From: Pseudomaricurvus hydrocarbonicus
GTDB lineage: Bacteria > Pseudomonadota > Gammaproteobacteria > Pseudomonadales > Cellvibrionaceae
Length of the DNA stretch: 64,000 nt
Reading direction: 5' to 3'
NCBI RefSeq assembly: GCF_011602365.1
Contig: NZ_JAAONZ010000003.1
Span: 1-64,000 of the forward strand
A program made the translations under genes and the position numbers. Position 1 is the stretch's first letter, and each line of letters opens with the position of its first letter. The notes below the pieces were generated by a model. That model had not been told where the DNA came from. It made no database searches and saw only the letters and a program-made list of their open reading frames with translations. Positions 45,796 through 54,711 of this stretch are shown here, piece by piece.

Positions 45796-47445
45796 CTAGG
45801 TCTGGATTTCCTGTTCCCACATTACCGGTTTGGGCAATGTTGCCCACAAGAGGTTGCCGAAGCGCGCTTCGAGTTTGTTGCGCCTGAGTTTCAGGGTTGG
45901 GGTCAAGAGTTCATTGTCGATGCCCCAGGGCTCGGTGCTGATGATGATATTGTCGAGCCGCTGGTGAGATTCCAGCTCGGCGTTCACCTTAGTCAGTGTG
46001 GCTTGCAGGCGTTGGCGGATCTCTTCTGAGGGCTGCTGATGTGTTTCGTTGAGCACCACCACGGCCAGAGGCTGCTTGCGACCGGACCCCAGCACACAGA
46101 TCTGCTCAATGTCCGGGTTTTGTGAGAGCAAGCTTTCCAGTGGGACCGGTGCCACATATTTCCCTTTGGCGGTTTTAAACTGCTCTTTGACCCGCCCGGT
46201 AATGCTCCAGGAGCCGTCCGTGTTTTGTCGGGCGCGGTCTCCGGTATGAAACCAGTCACCACTAAACGCGGCGGCGGTGGCTTCCGGGTTGCGGTAATAC
46301 TCTTTGAAGATTGCGTCGCCACGGATCAATATTTCTTCATCGGCCGACAGTTTCATCTCCACGCAGGCCACGGGCACGCCAATGGTTCCGAGGCGCGAGG
46401 CTTCGAAAGGGTTGTTGCCGCAGGCGAGGCCGGCCGTTTCCGTCATGCCCCAGCCTTCCGAAATACGGATGCCGAGCCGGGCGTACCACGCCAGCGTGCT
46501 GGGCGAAATGGGGGCTGAGCCGGAGCCAAACAGGGTGGCCTGACCGAGACCCAGCTGGTTGCGGATTTTGCGTGCCACGAGTTTGCCGATGACGGGGATC
46601 TTCAACAGCCGCTGCAGTTTTGGGTCGGGTATTTTTGCCAGAACCTGCCCTTGAAATTTGGTCCACAGGCGCGGTACCGAAATAAAATACGTTGGCTGAG
46701 CGTGGCGGACATCTTCAATAAAGCTCTCCAGAGACTCCACAAAAAAGATCTCCAACGGGTGATACAGCGTCATCAGTTCCAGCACGCAGCGTTCGGTGAT
46801 GTGTGCCAGAGGCAAATACGACATGCTGCGTTCATTGTCTCCGCGTGGCTGGATATGGGCCGTGCAATAACTGGAGGCGGCGACATTCAGGTAACTCAGC
46901 ACCACACCCTTGGGCAGTCCTGTACTGCCGGAGGTGTAGACCAGAGTGACGGTGTCGTCGGGTTGGGGCTGGTGCACGTTGGTCAGTGGCGGGAAATCCT
47001 GCAGCCACTGATTAAATTCTGCATGACCTTTCAGGGTGGGGTAGGGGAAGGTAATGATCAACGTCTCTGGCTCAAGTGCTTGTTCCGCGGCGCGGAGGTC
47101 GTCGAGCTTGCCCACAAAGATGGCTTTGGCGTTGCTGTGCCTCATGATGTGCTGAATCGTGCTGGCACCGGCTGTTGCGTAAATGGGCACACTGATTAAG
47201 CCGGCCATCATGATGGCGAAATCGGTGATGAACCATTCCGCACTGTTTTTTGCCAGAATGGCGATTCGATCACCCGGTTCAAAGCCCTGGGCCTTCAGCC
47301 CTGCGGCAATACGCCTTGCCTGTTCTTCTACCTCTCCCCAGGTCAGGGTATGCCATTGGCCGTCCCTGGGTTGATGCAGGTAGGGTTTGTTGGGGTGCGC
47401 GGCGACATTGGTTGCCAGCTGCTCAAGGGGCAGGGGGTAGGTCAT
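45796..47445 (-). CDS. AMP-dependent acyl-CoA synthetase (long-chain type)
   Basis: Activates a carboxylic acid with ATP and joins it to CoA. The 549-residue protein has the AMP-binding P-loop TLVYTSGSTGLPKGV, the segment YLPLAHITERCVLE, GWGMTETAG, the ATP-binding GDWFHTGDRA, and ITGRVKEQFKTAKGKYVAP, with the catalytic Lys in this last region. These match eukaryote-like long-chain acyl-CoA synthetases (FAA1/ACSL type) rather than E. coli FadD. Substrate chain length cannot be read from sequence. It stands alone and converges with galE. Confidence 0.9.
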   Translation of the reverse strand: MTYPLPLEQLATNVAAHPNKPYLHQPRDGQWHTLTWGEVEEQARRIAAGLKAQGFEPGDRIAILAKNSAEWFITDFAIMMAGLISVPIYATAGASTIQHIMRHSNAKAIFVGKLDDLRAAEQALEPETLIITFPYPTLKGHAEFNQWLQDFPPLTNVHQPQPDDTVTLVYTSGSTGLPKGVVLSYLNVAASSYCTAHIQPRGDNERSMSYLPLAHITERCVLELMTLYHPLEIFFVESLESFIEDVRHAQPTYFISVPRLWTKFQGQVLAKIPDPKLQRLLKIPVIGKLVARKIRNQLGLGQATLFGSGSAPISPSTLAWYARLGIRISEGWGMTETAGLACGNNPFEASRLGTIGVPVACVEMKLSADEEILIRGDAIFKEYYRNPEATAAAFSGDWFHTGDRARQNTDGSWSITGRVKEQFKTAKGKYVAPVPLESLLSQNPDIEQICVLGSGRKQPLAVVVLNETHQQPSEEIRQRLQATLTKVNAELESHQRLDNIIISTEPWGIDNELLTPTLKLRRNKLEARFGNLLWATLPKPVMWEQEIQT

Positions 47446-47882
47446 TGGCGTCTCTCGTATTGTTATGGTTATTCGTGAGTCTCATTCCAGCAGACTCCTG
47501 AAAACAGGGCAAGGAAGATTTGGGCAAGTCGGGTCAGGGGCGAAGGGCTCGGGCCGGCGGCCGCTCAGTAGCCACTTGCGGGGCCGAGGGATGGCTTCAA
47601 TAAATCGTGCACACAAATACTAATCTTATTGTTAATGATAATAAGTTGCATTTAATGGTGAGTTTGCATTAGGATGTGGTCATTGGGCAATAGTCAATCG
47701 ACGGTTGTCGCTGACGTGCCAGTGACTTCGACGCGTCGTGGTCGATCAATGCTCTCACCGCTAGCCGTATAGGAAAGCGGCGTTATTCAGATTGATGTCT
47801 ATCAGATTCAGATAAAGGTACCCGACCGTCAACAGTCGTTGCGCTCTAGCGTCGCTGCACGGGTTACCACTTGGGGAATGAG
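47446..47882 (+). promoter_or_regulatory. Control region of the iron-uptake locus
   Basis: About 440 bases without a gene. The central part is AT-rich and holds the Fur-like box. The 3' part leads to the exbB start through a GGGGAATGAG ribosome site. No clear -35/-10 pair was found next to the Fur box; TTGCAT sequences near 47646 and 47665 are weak candidates. Confidence 0.55.
47631..47649 (+). promoter_or_regulatory. Fur-box-like operator
   Basis: GTTAATGATAATAAGTTGC matches the 19-base Fur consensus (GATAATGATAATCATTATC) at 14 of 19 positions by my count, with a perfect AATGATAAT core. It lies 234 bases before exbB, the first gene of a TonB-siderophore receptor cluster, which supports iron-dependent repression. 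Direct binding is inferred. Confidence 0.7.
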
Positions 47883-48542
47883 ATGTTTGAAAGTTTTTTT
47901 CAGTTTCTGTTAAGCGGTGGTCCGGTGATCTGGATCCTGCTGGCGCTCTCCGTCATGGCGCTCGCCGTTATTCTGTTGAAGGGCTGGTCCTTATGGGCAC
48001 TGCGTGAGCGAGCTGAAGTGCCAATGGCGGCGGTTCTGACGCACTTGCAAGGTGGCAAGAAGTCCGAGGCGTTGATGATGGCCCAGGGCCAACAGAGTCC
48101 TCGTGCTCGCCTTTTGGCGCACCTGATTCCGTTTCTGGAGCATAAAGAACTGGCTCTGGACGACATTCGTGATGAGGCGACGCGCAAGGCCCGCCTGCTG
48201 TTGGCCGAGCTCAACAGTCATCTAAAAATACTGGAAGTGATCGCCACCGTGGCGCCTTTAATCGGTTTGTTTGGAACGGTGCTGGGCATGATTGTCGCCT
48301 TTCAGGCGATGGAGTCGGCCGGTGCGGCCGTCAATCCTGCGGTCTTGTCCGGCGGCATCTGGCAAGCGCTGTTGACGACGGCGGCAGGCATGGCGGTGGC
48401 GATTCCAGTCACCATGATTCACAGCTGGTTTGATCAGGTCGTGCAAGCCAAGGCGGTGTTGTTGCAGGACGATATGGACTTGATCCTGACGCGAGAGGCG
48501 TTGAGTCGGCAACCGGGCCTTGCGCTCAAAAGCGTTCGCTAG
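47883..48542 (+). CDS. exbB: ExbB-like proton channel subunit (MotA/TolQ/ExbB)
   Basis: A 219-residue inner-membrane protein with three membrane segments (about 12-32, 118-140 and 160-182). The family motif LIGLFGTVLGMIVAFQAM lies at about 127-144, and LLTTAAGMAVAIPV in the third segment carries the Thr that lines the channel. With ExbD it uses the proton gradient to drive TonB. ATG 47883 follows GGGGA. It heads the run exbB-exbD-exbD-tonB-receptor. Confidence 0.92.
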   Translation: MFESFFQFLLSGGPVIWILLALSVMALAVILLKGWSLWALRERAEVPMAAVLTHLQGGKKSEALMMAQGQQSPRARLLAHLIPFLEHKELALDDIRDEATRKARLLLAELNSHLKILEVIATVAPLIGLFGTVLGMIVAFQAMESAGAAVNPAVLSGGIWQALLTTAAGMAVAIPVTMIHSWFDQVVQAKAVLLQDDMDLILTREALSRQPGLALKSVR

Positions 48543-48586
48543 TCGAAGTCCCCACAAGCCAGGATGGATCGGGTGAGTAAGGTTAC

Positions 48587-49057
48587 ATGAGTCATACGCT
48601 GCTGCAAGCAAGCCCTCGTAAACGTATCAGTTTAACGCCACTGATTGATGTGGTTTTTATTCTGCTGATGTTTTTTATGCTGACCTCGACATTCAATCAG
48701 TGGAAAGCCATTGATTTGATTTCCGCTGCGGCCAGTGCAGAGGCCACGGTTGTGAGTCCGGACACGTTCCCTCAGTTGTTGGTGTTGCACGCAGACGGTT
48801 TGCTGTCGTTAAAAGGCACGGCTGTTCGGCAGGCCACGGCCATGCACGCTCTGTCCGTTGAGCGGGTGGCCCTGTCGTCGCTGCGGGCGGCTTTGGATTT
48901 GGCGGCGCCGGTTGTGGTTTTGCCGGAGGCACTGGCGAACGTTCAAACCATCGTGGCAACCCTTGAAGCATTAAAGGCGGCCGGTGCTGATGACATTACA
49001 CTGGGCAATGCCCTACCCGCCGGTGACAACCCCGGACCTGTACAGGTAACGCCATGA
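48587..49057 (+). CDS. exbD: ExbD-type subunit 1 (with membrane Asp)
   Basis: A 156-residue protein with one N-terminal membrane segment (about 18-36). The proton-carrying Asp of ExbD is D21 in LTPLIDVVFILLMFF. The periplasmic domain follows. It overlaps the next gene by four bases (ATGA), so both ExbD subunits are translated in step. The presence of D21 marks it as the active partner. Confidence 0.92.
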   Translation: MSHTLLQASPRKRISLTPLIDVVFILLMFFMLTSTFNQWKAIDLISAAASAEATVVSPDTFPQLLVLHADGLLSLKGTAVRQATAMHALSVERVALSSLRAALDLAAPVVVLPEALANVQTIVATLEALKAAGADDITLGNALPAGDNPGPVQVTP

Positions 49058-49500
49058 GTCGTGCGCGCCGAGCTTCATTCGTAGCTGCAGCAGCTTCTGC
49101 ACCGGGCAATGATGACAATATGATGCCGTTGATCAACATTGTCTTCCTGTTGCTGATTTTTTTCATGGTGGCCGGGCACATCAGTCGCTTGTCTGAAGGT
49201 GAGCTGGATCTGCCCAGTACGGTCACTGAGCGCAGTGCCGATGCCGAATCGCTGGTGTTGCAGATGAACCTGCGTCAACAGCTGTTGTTAGACAGCGAGG
49301 TGGTTGAACTGACGAAGCTGGAGCGCGCCCTGGGCAGCAGTCCGCAAATGACGGCGGCCCTGGAGCGCCATGGGCTGGCCTTGCAAGTGGATAAATCGGT
49401 CACTGCGCAGGAGTTGGCCCCGGTCTTGAGCAAGCTGCGTCAAATGGGCGTTAAGTCCGTGCAGCTACACGCCCTGTTGGATATGGACGCTGCCCCATGA
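49054..49500 (+). CDS. ExbD-type subunit 2 (Asn in place of the membrane Asp)
   Basis: A 148-residue ExbD-like protein. The membrane segment reads [20 protein letters not shown]28 stands at the position of the essential Asp (PLID in subunit 1), so this subunit cannot carry protons in the usual way. The periplasmic domain (about 50-148) is otherwise complete. The gene overlaps exbD upstream and tonB downstream by four bases each, so it is kept in the operon. A structural or regulatory role in an ExbD heterodimer is inferred. Confidence 0.85.
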   Translation: MSRARRASFVAAAASAPGNDDNMMPLINIVFLLLIFFMVAGHISRLSEGELDLPSTVTERSADAESLVLQMNLRQQLLLDSEVVELTKLERALGSSPQMTAALERHGLALQVDKSVTAQELAPVLSKLRQMGVKSVQLHALLDMDAAP

Positions 49501-50342
49501 CGTTAACACAATGGGTGCTGGCGGTAGTGATTTCTGTGGCGGTTCACGGGCTGGTCGCGGCAGCGTATTTTGCCGGGCAAGAGGTGGCGGTACCCGGAGC
49601 CCAGGCGGTGGGTGAAAATGGTTTGGAAGTGGGGCTGGGGATGTACGGGTCCTATCAGGAAATGCTACAGCCCAATGCCGAAGAGGTGATCGCCGAAGCC
49701 GAGCCAAAACCGGAAAAAAAACCGCTGGACGAAACGTCCGTCGACAACCCCGCTGAGAACGTTGTTGAAAAAGTTGTTGAAAAATCCGTTGAGAAGAAAC
49801 CACAGCCGTCAGCGCTCGAACTGGAGGTGGCGACGGTGAACGAGCCACAGCCCACTATCCGTGTGCCGGTGGAAAAAAACGCAGACAACTCTCTCGATCT
49901 TTCGCAACCGCAACCGCAACCGCCCATCGAGCAGGCTGAGGCTGAAGAGATCAAACCGGTGTCCAGTGAGCCAGCGGTTGCCAAGGCGACAACCACCGCT
50001 CGGGCAACCGGTGCCGCCAATGATCGGTCTGCAGGAGGTAAAGCGGGCGACGCACGCAGCTATTTCAGTCAACTGATGGCCTGGTTGAATCAGTACAAGA
50101 CCTATCCGGCAGTACTGAAAAAACAAAAACAAGAGGGCATTGTGACCCTCAAGTTTAGCATTAACCAATACGGCGATGTACTCAGCGCCAGTGTCAAAAA
50201 GAGCTCAGGTTACGAAAGCCTGGATCAATCGGCTTTGGATATGTTGCAAAAAGCTTCACCGCTGCCGGCGATTCCTGATTTTCTGAAAAAAGAGAAGCTC
50301 ACATTGGTAATACCCATTGAGTATTCACTGATCACACAATAA
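49497..50342 (+). CDS. tonB: TonB energy transducer
   Basis: A 281-residue protein anchored by one N-terminal membrane helix (about 5-25). The middle is a long Pro/Glu/Lys/Val-rich spacer (about 60-190) that spans the periplasm. The C-terminal domain (about 195-281) has [38 protein letters not shown] and the closing IPIEYSL, typical of TonB. It contacts the TonB box of receptors, such as the one encoded next. It overlaps ExbD2 by four bases and is 18 bases from the receptor gene. Confidence 0.92.
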   Translation: MTLTQWVLAVVISVAVHGLVAAAYFAGQEVAVPGAQAVGENGLEVGLGMYGSYQEMLQPNAEEVIAEAEPKPEKKPLDETSVDNPAENVVEKVVEKSVEKKPQPSALELEVATVNEPQPTIRVPVEKNADNSLDLSQPQPQPPIEQAEAEEIKPVSSEPAVAKATTTARATGAANDRSAGGKAGDARSYFSQLMAWLNQYKTYPAVLKKQKQEGIVTLKFSINQYGDVLSASVKKSSGYESLDQSALDMLQKASPLPAIPDFLKKEKLTLVIPIEYSLITQ

Positions 50343-50360
50343 ATTTTCAAGGAGATAGCA

Positions 50361-52670
50361 ATGAACACGCACCACAAAAAACCGATGAGTTTGCGCAAAG
50401 CCAACTTCAGTAAAACCACTCTGGCACTGAGCATTCCGGGGTTAATGCTGGGGCAGGTGGCCATGGCACAGGGCGATGACGCCATTGTGCTGGACACCCT
50501 GCAGATTGAAGAACGCACCATTGATACCAATCCTTACGCGCAGCCCGGTGTGCCTTACAAAGCGAAAGTCTCCGGTGACCCGCGTCGTGTGAAAGCTCTG
50601 GCTGAAACGCCACAGACCATTTCGGTGCTGACGCAAACCGCGATTAAGGAATCCGGAAAAACTGACTTGAAAGAAGTGCTGGCGGCACAGCCGGGTATTT
50701 CCTTGGGCACTGGTGAGAACGGTAACGCATTTGGTGATCGCTACGTGATTCGCGGCCACGAAGCGCGCAGTGATGTGTTTGTCGATGGTTTGCGCGATCC
50801 CGGCATGACCACTCGCGAAAGTTTTGCGGTGGAGCAGGTGGAAATTACCAAGGGGCCGAGCTCGACGTTTGCCGGTCGCGGTTCTACCGGCGGTGCGGTC
50901 AACAGCATCACCAAGCAAGCCAGCACCGAATACGATTTCACCAAAGTGGAAGGGGGGCTGGGCACTGACGGCTATGTGCGTCTGACTGCCGACAGCAACC
51001 TGAAATTAACCGAAGATCTGGCTGCGCGAGTCAATGTTCTGCACAGTTATGAAGACGTGCCCGATCGCGATCCTGCCGATCGCGAGCGCAATGGACTTGC
51101 TTTATCGGTCACCTACGCGGCGACCGACAAGCTGAACCTCACCGGCGATTATTACTACCTGAAAGCCGAAGATAAACCCGATTTGGGTTCTTATATTGAT
51201 GACACCACTGGCAAACCCAATGATGATATTGCGGTCTATGTTCAGGACGAGGATTTTCTGGATTCCGAGGTGGAAACCTTCACCTTTCATGCGAATTATG
51301 AGTTTGCGGATAACCTGTCGCTCTCAAACGCAACGCGTTACGGCACCACCGATAACGGCTATGTGACCACCGGCGCGAGCTCAAGGACTCCGCCAATGAT
51401 TACCATTGACAGCCGGGCGCATCAGGGCTGGCAGGAAGTTGAATACTTTGCCAATCAAACCAACTTGTTCTGGACTCAGGAGCTGGCTGGGTTGGAAAAC
51501 CAGTTTGTATTCAGCCTGGAGTACACGGATCAGCAGGTTCTAAATGGTGTCTATAGCGTCACCAACGCCAATGCAGAAAATTGTGGAACAGCCTATTGTA
51601 TCGTCGATGACGCTGGCAATGCTGTCTCTGAGGACATTAATCATTTGTTGAACCGGCAGGTCTCAAAGGGTGATTGGGATTCCGACTACAATATTCAGAC
51701 TTGGTCAGCGTCTGTCATGGATACCATTGATTTCAATGATCACTGGAGTCTGTTCCTGGGGCTTCGCGCCGATAACTTTGATTACGATAACAATGTTTAC
51801 GGACGCGGTGCCACAACACCCACCGAGTACAGCTACTCCGATACTTTGTGGAACGGTCACGCCGGACTGGTGTACAACATTAATGACGAAGCCAATGTGT
51901 ACCTGACCTACAGTACTTCCGCCAACATCAACGGTGGCGAATCCGATGTCGGTGGCAGTTGTGGCTACGGCGGTCTGTGTGGCGACGCCAATCTGGTAGG
52001 GCAGAGCAAGCCCGAGAAGACCGAAAACATCGAACTGGGTGCCAAGTGGAACTTGATGGATGAAAAATTGCTGGCCACGGTTGCCGTATTCCAGATCACC
52101 AAAGACGATGTGATGGAAAGCGGTGGTGCGGATAACTACAGCACCATTGGCACGCTCAATACCGGACAAAACCGCGTTGAAGGTGTCGAAGTGTCGCTGG
52201 TCGGTAATATCACCGATAAGTTCAGTGTGCAGTTCGGTGCTTCGGTCATGAATGCAAAAGTGCTGGAGTCCTTTAACGACGGCGTCAACATGACCACCGA
52301 TCGCGGCGGTAACCGGGTGGTGACTTCGGACGATGTGGGCAAAACCTTGGCGAACTTTGCCGATAACAGTGCATATCTGCAGCTGCGCTATCAATTGACG
52401 GATGCCTTGTCGTTTGGTGGTGCCGCGACCTACTCCAGTGAAGTTTATACCGGCCAGCCGGACACGGCCGCCAATGAAGATCTGGGGTTGCCCAGCTACA
52501 CCGTGTACGATTTCTTCGCCACTTATCAGTTTAGCCAGCAGTTGAGTGCGCGCTTGAACGTGGGTAACGTGACCGATGAAGATTACTACCTGGCGGCTTA
52601 CCGCAGCGGATCTTTCGCGTATATCGGCGATCGTCGCAACGCTCAGTTGTCTGTGGCTTATGAATTCTGA
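50361..52670 (+). CDS. TonB-dependent siderophore receptor (catecholate Fiu/PiuA-like)
   Basis: A 769-residue outer-membrane receptor with a signal peptide ending VAMA-QGDD (about residue 36) and a TonB box-like segment DTLQIEERT. The plug domain includes AETPQTISVLTQ, DLKEVLAAQPGISLGTGE, RGHEARSDVFVDGLRD and VEITKGPSSTFAGRGSTGGAVN. A beta barrel follows and ends LSVAYEF, with the terminal Phe needed for outer-membrane insertion. These features and the nearby PiuC gene point to a catecholate-type iron receptor; the actual ligand is not known. The gene follows tonB in the operon. Confidence 0.9.
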   Translation: MNTHHKKPMSLRKANFSKTTLALSIPGLMLGQVAMAQGDDAIVLDTLQIEERTIDTNPYAQPGVPYKAKVSGDPRRVKALAETPQTISVLTQTAIKESGKTDLKEVLAAQPGISLGTGENGNAFGDRYVIRGHEARSDVFVDGLRDPGMTTRESFAVEQVEITKGPSSTFAGRGSTGGAVNSITKQASTEYDFTKVEGGLGTDGYVRLTADSNLKLTEDLAARVNVLHSYEDVPDRDPADRERNGLALSVTYAATDKLNLTGDYYYLKAEDKPDLGSYIDDTTGKPNDDIAVYVQDEDFLDSEVETFTFHANYEFADNLSLSNATRYGTTDNGYVTTGASSRTPPMITIDSRAHQGWQEVEYFANQTNLFWTQELAGLENQFVFSLEYTDQQVLNGVYSVTNANAENCGTAYCIVDDAGNAVSEDINHLLNRQVSKGDWDSDYNIQTWSASVMDTIDFNDHWSLFLGLRADNFDYDNNVYGRGATTPTEYSYSDTLWNGHAGLVYNINDEANVYLTYSTSANINGGESDVGGSCGYGGLCGDANLVGQSKPEKTENIELGAKWNLMDEKLLATVAVFQITKDDVMESGGADNYSTIGTLNTGQNRVEGVEVSLVGNITDKFSVQFGASVMNAKVLESFNDGVNMTTDRGGNRVVTSDDVGKTLANFADNSAYLQLRYQLTDALSFGGAATYSSEVYTGQPDTAANEDLGLPSYTVYDFFATYQFSQQLSARLNVGNVTDEDYYLAAYRSGSFAYIGDRRNAQLSVAYEF

Positions 52671-52720
52671 TGAGTTCAGCCACTATTAGTTAACAGGTCA
52701 TTCAGTGATTGGACGACCTG

Positions 52721-52755
52721 CAAGAAGCCAGCCGTTGCTGGCTTCTTGGGTTTTG
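52721..52755 (+). terminator. Terminator after the siderophore receptor gene
   Basis: A 12-bp perfect stem, CAAGAAGCCAGC with GCTGGCTTCTTG, closes on the loop CGTT, then GGTTTT follows. It should end the main exbB-receptor transcript, so the hydroxyacid oxidase and PiuC genes would need read-through or another promoter. Confidence 0.8.
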
Positions 52756-52838
52756 CGGTTTCTATCTTAAGTGTGTTTGCCTATGATGTCGGTAAGCTCA
52801 GAAATCTCCTTTTTGCTTTACGGATTGCACGGTGTGTT

Positions 52839-53954
52839 ATGTCGGATAGCCATTTAATACTGCCCAAGCTGGATCACATCCCGGCGCATATTGTGTCGGC
52901 AGGCGATTACGAGCAGGCCGCGCAGGACTATATGCCCGAGAACATTTACGCGGCCATCGCCGGTGGTTCGGCGGATGAATTGACATTGCGTGAAAACTGC
53001 CGGGCATTTGAATCGATCGAATTGATTCCGGCTATTTTGCAGGAATTCTCCTCGGCCTCGACCGCAACAACGCTGTTGGATCAGTGCCACGCGTTGCCCT
53101 TTCTGCTGGCCCCTATTGCTCACCAGCAGCTGGTGCACCCGGAGGGGGAACTGGCCACGTTGGCCGCAGCCAATGCGTTGAATATCCCCATGGTCTGCTC
53201 GACGCTGGCCTCGACGTCGCTGGAAGACGTGGCCGCCCAAGCCGAGGTGCCGCTGTGGTTTCAGTTGTATTTTCAGGAAACCCGCGACGCTACCCTGTCG
53301 CTGGTCAAGCGGGCTGAGCAGTCGGGTTATCGAGCCATTGTCGTCACTGTGGATGCCCCGCTCAGTGGACTGCGCAACCGGGCGCAGCGCGCTGGTTATG
53401 TGTTGCCGTCGGCAGTGCCGTCGGCGAATTTGGTCAATAAGCCTGCAGCGCCCCCCATTTCACTGGCACCGGATCAGAGCCTCATTTTACATGGACTGAT
53501 GTCCGAGGCCCCTACCTGGTCTGATATTGAGTGGTTGCAACAGCACACGCACCTGCCGATTATTGTTAAAGGTGTCCTCAGTCCCGGCGACGCGGTGCGC
53601 TGTCGTCAACTGGGACTTGCCGGAGTCGTCGTTTCCAACCACGGCGGGCGAACACTGGACGGTGTGCCAGCGAGTATTCGGGCGCTGCCAGCGGTGCGCC
53701 AGGCGGTGGGTGACGATGTGATGGTGTTGCTGGACAGTGGTATCCGTCGCGGCAGTGATATCTTTAAAGCCCTGGCCCTGGGGGCCGATGCCGTATTGAT
53801 TGGTCGCCCCTATCTTTACGCGCTGGCGGTGGCCGGTGCCCTGGGAGTGGCACATCTGCTGCGGACCTTAAAAGAAGAACTGGAAATCACCATGGCGTTA
53901 ACCGGCTGTCCTACCATCGACAGCATCCAGGCCAACCGCTTAAATTTGCCCTGA
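52839..53954 (+). CDS. FMN-dependent alpha-hydroxyacid oxidase/dehydrogenase
   Basis: A 371-residue TIM-barrel flavoenzyme of the glycolate oxidase/LldD family. The catalytic His (H268) is in VSNHGGRTLDG, with the substrate Arg following it (R271). Other family parts are ILQEFSSAST, LAPIAHQQLVHPEGE, FQLYFQETRD, VDAPLSGLRNR and DSGIRRGSDIFKALALGADAVLIGRP. It oxidises a 2-hydroxyacid such as lactate or glycolate; the substrate is not set by sequence. ATG 52839 fits family length. It lies between a siderophore receptor and a PiuC gene, which is unusual. Confidence 0.88.
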   Translation: MSDSHLILPKLDHIPAHIVSAGDYEQAAQDYMPENIYAAIAGGSADELTLRENCRAFESIELIPAILQEFSSASTATTLLDQCHALPFLLAPIAHQQLVHPEGELATLAAANALNIPMVCSTLASTSLEDVAAQAEVPLWFQLYFQETRDATLSLVKRAEQSGYRAIVVTVDAPLSGLRNRAQRAGYVLPSAVPSANLVNKPAAPPISLAPDQSLILHGLMSEAPTWSDIEWLQQHTHLPIIVKGVLSPGDAVRCRQLGLAGVVVSNHGGRTLDGVPASIRALPAVRQAVGDDVMVLLDSGIRRGSDIFKALALGADAVLIGRPYLYALAVAGALGVAHLLRTLKEELEITMALTGCPTIDSIQANRLNLP

Positions 53955-53998
53955 CGTTAACGTTGCTTGAGTTAACGGTATTTGATTGGATTCAATGT

Positions 53999-54679
53999 AT
54001 GTTGCTTCATATTGAAAAGGTTCTGACCCCGGCACAGGTGCAGGAGTGCCGACTACAGCTCAATCGTTGTGAGTGGCAGGACGGGAAAATGACCGCCGGC
54101 GGTGTGGCCGGTTTGGTGAAAGCCAACCAACAGCTGGACGACGCACTGCCGGTGGCGCAAGCCCTGCGGTCGGCGCTGCTGGATATTCTGCGAGGCAATC
54201 CGCTGTTTGTGTCTGCGGCCTTGCCGCATAAAATCTTCCCTCCAAAATTTAATCGCTACACTGGCGGTGGACACTACGGCCTGCATGTCGATGGTGCGGT
54301 GATGACGTTGCCGGAAGGCGAGATGATGCGCACCGATTTATCGGCGACGTTGTTTTTAACCGACCCTGATGATTACGACGGTGGCGAGCTGGTCATTGAA
54401 ACGCAGTACGGTGCGCAGGAAGTGAAACTGGATGCCGGTGACATGGTGCTGTATCCGTCCAGCAGTCTGCATCAGGTCACGCCGGTGACTCGCGGAGCGC
54501 GGGTATCGTCGTTTTTCTGGGTGCAAAGTCTGGTGCAGGAAACCCGGCACCGTGAGCATCTGTTTGACCTTGATCAGACCATTCAGGCCTTAACCGCAGA
54601 GCGCGGCGCTCAGGACGAGCAGGTCAAGAACCTGACCCGGCTCTATCACAATCTGGTGCGCGACTGGGCCAAGCCTTAA
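53999..54679 (+). CDS. piuC: PKHD-type Fe(II)/2-oxoglutarate dioxygenase, PiuC/YbiX family
   Basis: A 226-residue non-haem iron dioxygenase. The metal triad is H96, D98 and H158 (in HYGLHVDGAV and SSSLHQVTPV), and R168 (VTRGARVSSFFWVQ) binds 2-oxoglutarate. PiuC is found next to siderophore receptors in Pseudomonas and is repressed by Fur; its exact substrate is not established. ATG 53999 gives a family-like start (MLLHIEKVLTPAQ). It is 44 bases after the hydroxyacid oxidase gene and convergent with the efflux operon. Confidence 0.92.
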   Translation: MLLHIEKVLTPAQVQECRLQLNRCEWQDGKMTAGGVAGLVKANQQLDDALPVAQALRSALLDILRGNPLFVSAALPHKIFPPKFNRYTGGGHYGLHVDGAVMTLPEGEMMRTDLSATLFLTDPDDYDGGELVIETQYGAQEVKLDAGDMVLYPSSSLHQVTPVTRGARVSSFFWVQSLVQETRHREHLFDLDQTIQALTAERGAQDEQVKNLTRLYHNLVRDWAKP

Positions 54680-54711
54680 CCTTGGCTTTAACGGGAATGA
54701 CCGCCATGACA

